In this document: positions 63,767-64,000 of the stretch, one piece after another
How the letters are laid out: each line of letters opens with the position of its first letter
Numbering within the stretch: position 1 is the stretch's first letter
Assembly: GCF_045290345.1 (NCBI RefSeq)
Contig: NZ_CP155447.1
Span: 2,480,001 to 2,544,000 of the forward strand
Source: Singulisphaera sp045290345
GTDB lineage: Bacteria; Planctomycetota; Planctomycetia; Isosphaerales; Isosphaeraceae
DNA length: 64,000 nt
Direction of reading: 5' to 3'
The notes under the pieces: generated by a model
Told to the model about the DNA's origin: nothing
The model's database searches: none
What the model saw: the letters and a program-made list of their open reading frames with translations, nothing else
Translations under genes and position numbers: made by a program

Positions 63767-63880
63767 GCAACGTGCCTGAAGAGGCAGGTTGGGGGGCGGT
63801 CGGGCTGTACGCCGGTCGCACCTCAATCCTCGAGCCACACGCCGGTGATCAAAGAGGGTCACCGACGTGGGAGGGTCGTC
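63767..63880 (+). promoter_or_regulatory. structured leader of paralogue B
   Basis: A hairpin TGCCT-GAAG-AGGCA (63773-63786), extended by CAAC/GTTG outside, lies 95 bases before the ATG. CAATCCTCGA recurs at 63824-63833, 57 bases before the ATG, close to its place in leader A. GGGAGGG precedes the start. Confidence 0.5.
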
Positions 63881-64000
63881 ATGGCTACCGAACGCCAGGT
63901 CCAAGAGACGGTTTCCCAGTGCGTGGCCTGTATGGTCTTCTACTTCAACAGCCGGAAGTCGCGGGGCATCAAGACCGCGATTACTGCCGAGTTTCAGGAT
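63881..64000 (+). CDS. small conserved paralogue B, cut by the window end
   Basis: Forty codons are present: MATERQVQETVSQCVACMVF and further to AEFQD. The pattern matches paralogue A (MATEPQIRETAARCVSCMVC) closely in the first half. The start, ribosome binding site and leader are also alike. It is a tandem relative rather than a copy, since many residues differ. The 3' end is outside the window. Confidence 0.75.
   Translation, partial: MATERQVQETVSQCVACMVFYFNSRKSRGIKTAITAEFQD

Overview
The window is a GC-rich chromosomal segment from a planctomycete, most likely of the Isosphaeraceae or a close relative. This rests on family content rather than a marker gene. It holds a DUF1549/DUF1553 plus DUF1501 gene pair, an NPCBM/DUF1583-type secreted protein, a secreted cuproenzyme with the planctomycete LEPVEDRLAP N-terminal motif, a MoxR/DUF58/BatA/VWA operon with a DUF4175-like protein, and a SIMPL-domain protein. 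No rRNA, complete tRNA or CRISPR array was seen.

Layout. Positions 1-1.4 kb carry a glycine-rich RRM RNA-binding protein and a conserved hypothetical. Positions 1.7-6.5 kb form a forward operon (DUF1549/DUF1553, DUF1501, EF-hand protein); the EF-hand gene has a clear single-base frameshift near its 3' end. At 6.5-7.1 kb lies an AT-richer Imm11/DUF1629-like orphan. From 28.1 kb down to 7.2 kb runs a long, tightly packed reverse-strand set of twelve envelope or secreted genes. In transcription order these are a PQQ-type propeller, a SIMPL protein, a squalene-cyclase-like repeat protein, a MoxR ATPase, a DUF58 protein, a BatA/VWA protein, a second VWA protein, a DUF4175-like protein, a coiled-coil protein and a small secreted protein. 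After a palindromic repeat element come an NPCBM protein and an STN/HEAT-like protein. Most joints in this run overlap or nearly abut.

Positions 28.6-36.4 kb hold a VOC dioxygenase-fold protein, exonuclease VII (xseA with an extra DUF5710-like N-terminus, then xseB), a small membrane protein, a YbhB/PEBP protein, a small heat-shock protein, a BON-domain protein and a TAXI-type solute-binding protein. Positions 36.6-39.1 kb encode a multicopper oxidase fused to FG-GAP-like repeats. Positions 39.7-48 kb are accessory DNA: a transposase remnant, an ATP-grasp protein with two downstream partners, several small hypotheticals (one HARE-HTH-like, one M50-like peptidase) and at least one decayed gene. 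Positions 48.2-51.1 kb encode a large YfhO-family membrane protein.

Positions 51.3-60.2 kb look like an integrated mobile region. A 3' tRNA-Val(CAC) fragment with arm-like repeats marks a probable attachment site, and a complete IS3-family element with GGCC target duplications sits beside it. Beyond these lie a ParA-like ATPase with an altered P-loop, a SWIM zinc-finger protein, a divergent pair with operator-like repeats including a ribbon-helix-helix-like protein, and a three-gene overlapping module with phage-fibre-like GSGYT repeats. No integrase was found. Positions 60.4-64 kb hold a PAS-GGDEF diguanylate cyclase and two homologous small genes whose leaders share structure; the second is cut by the window end.

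Two large stretches have no supported gene: 61.6-62.9 kb and 63.2-63.9 kb.
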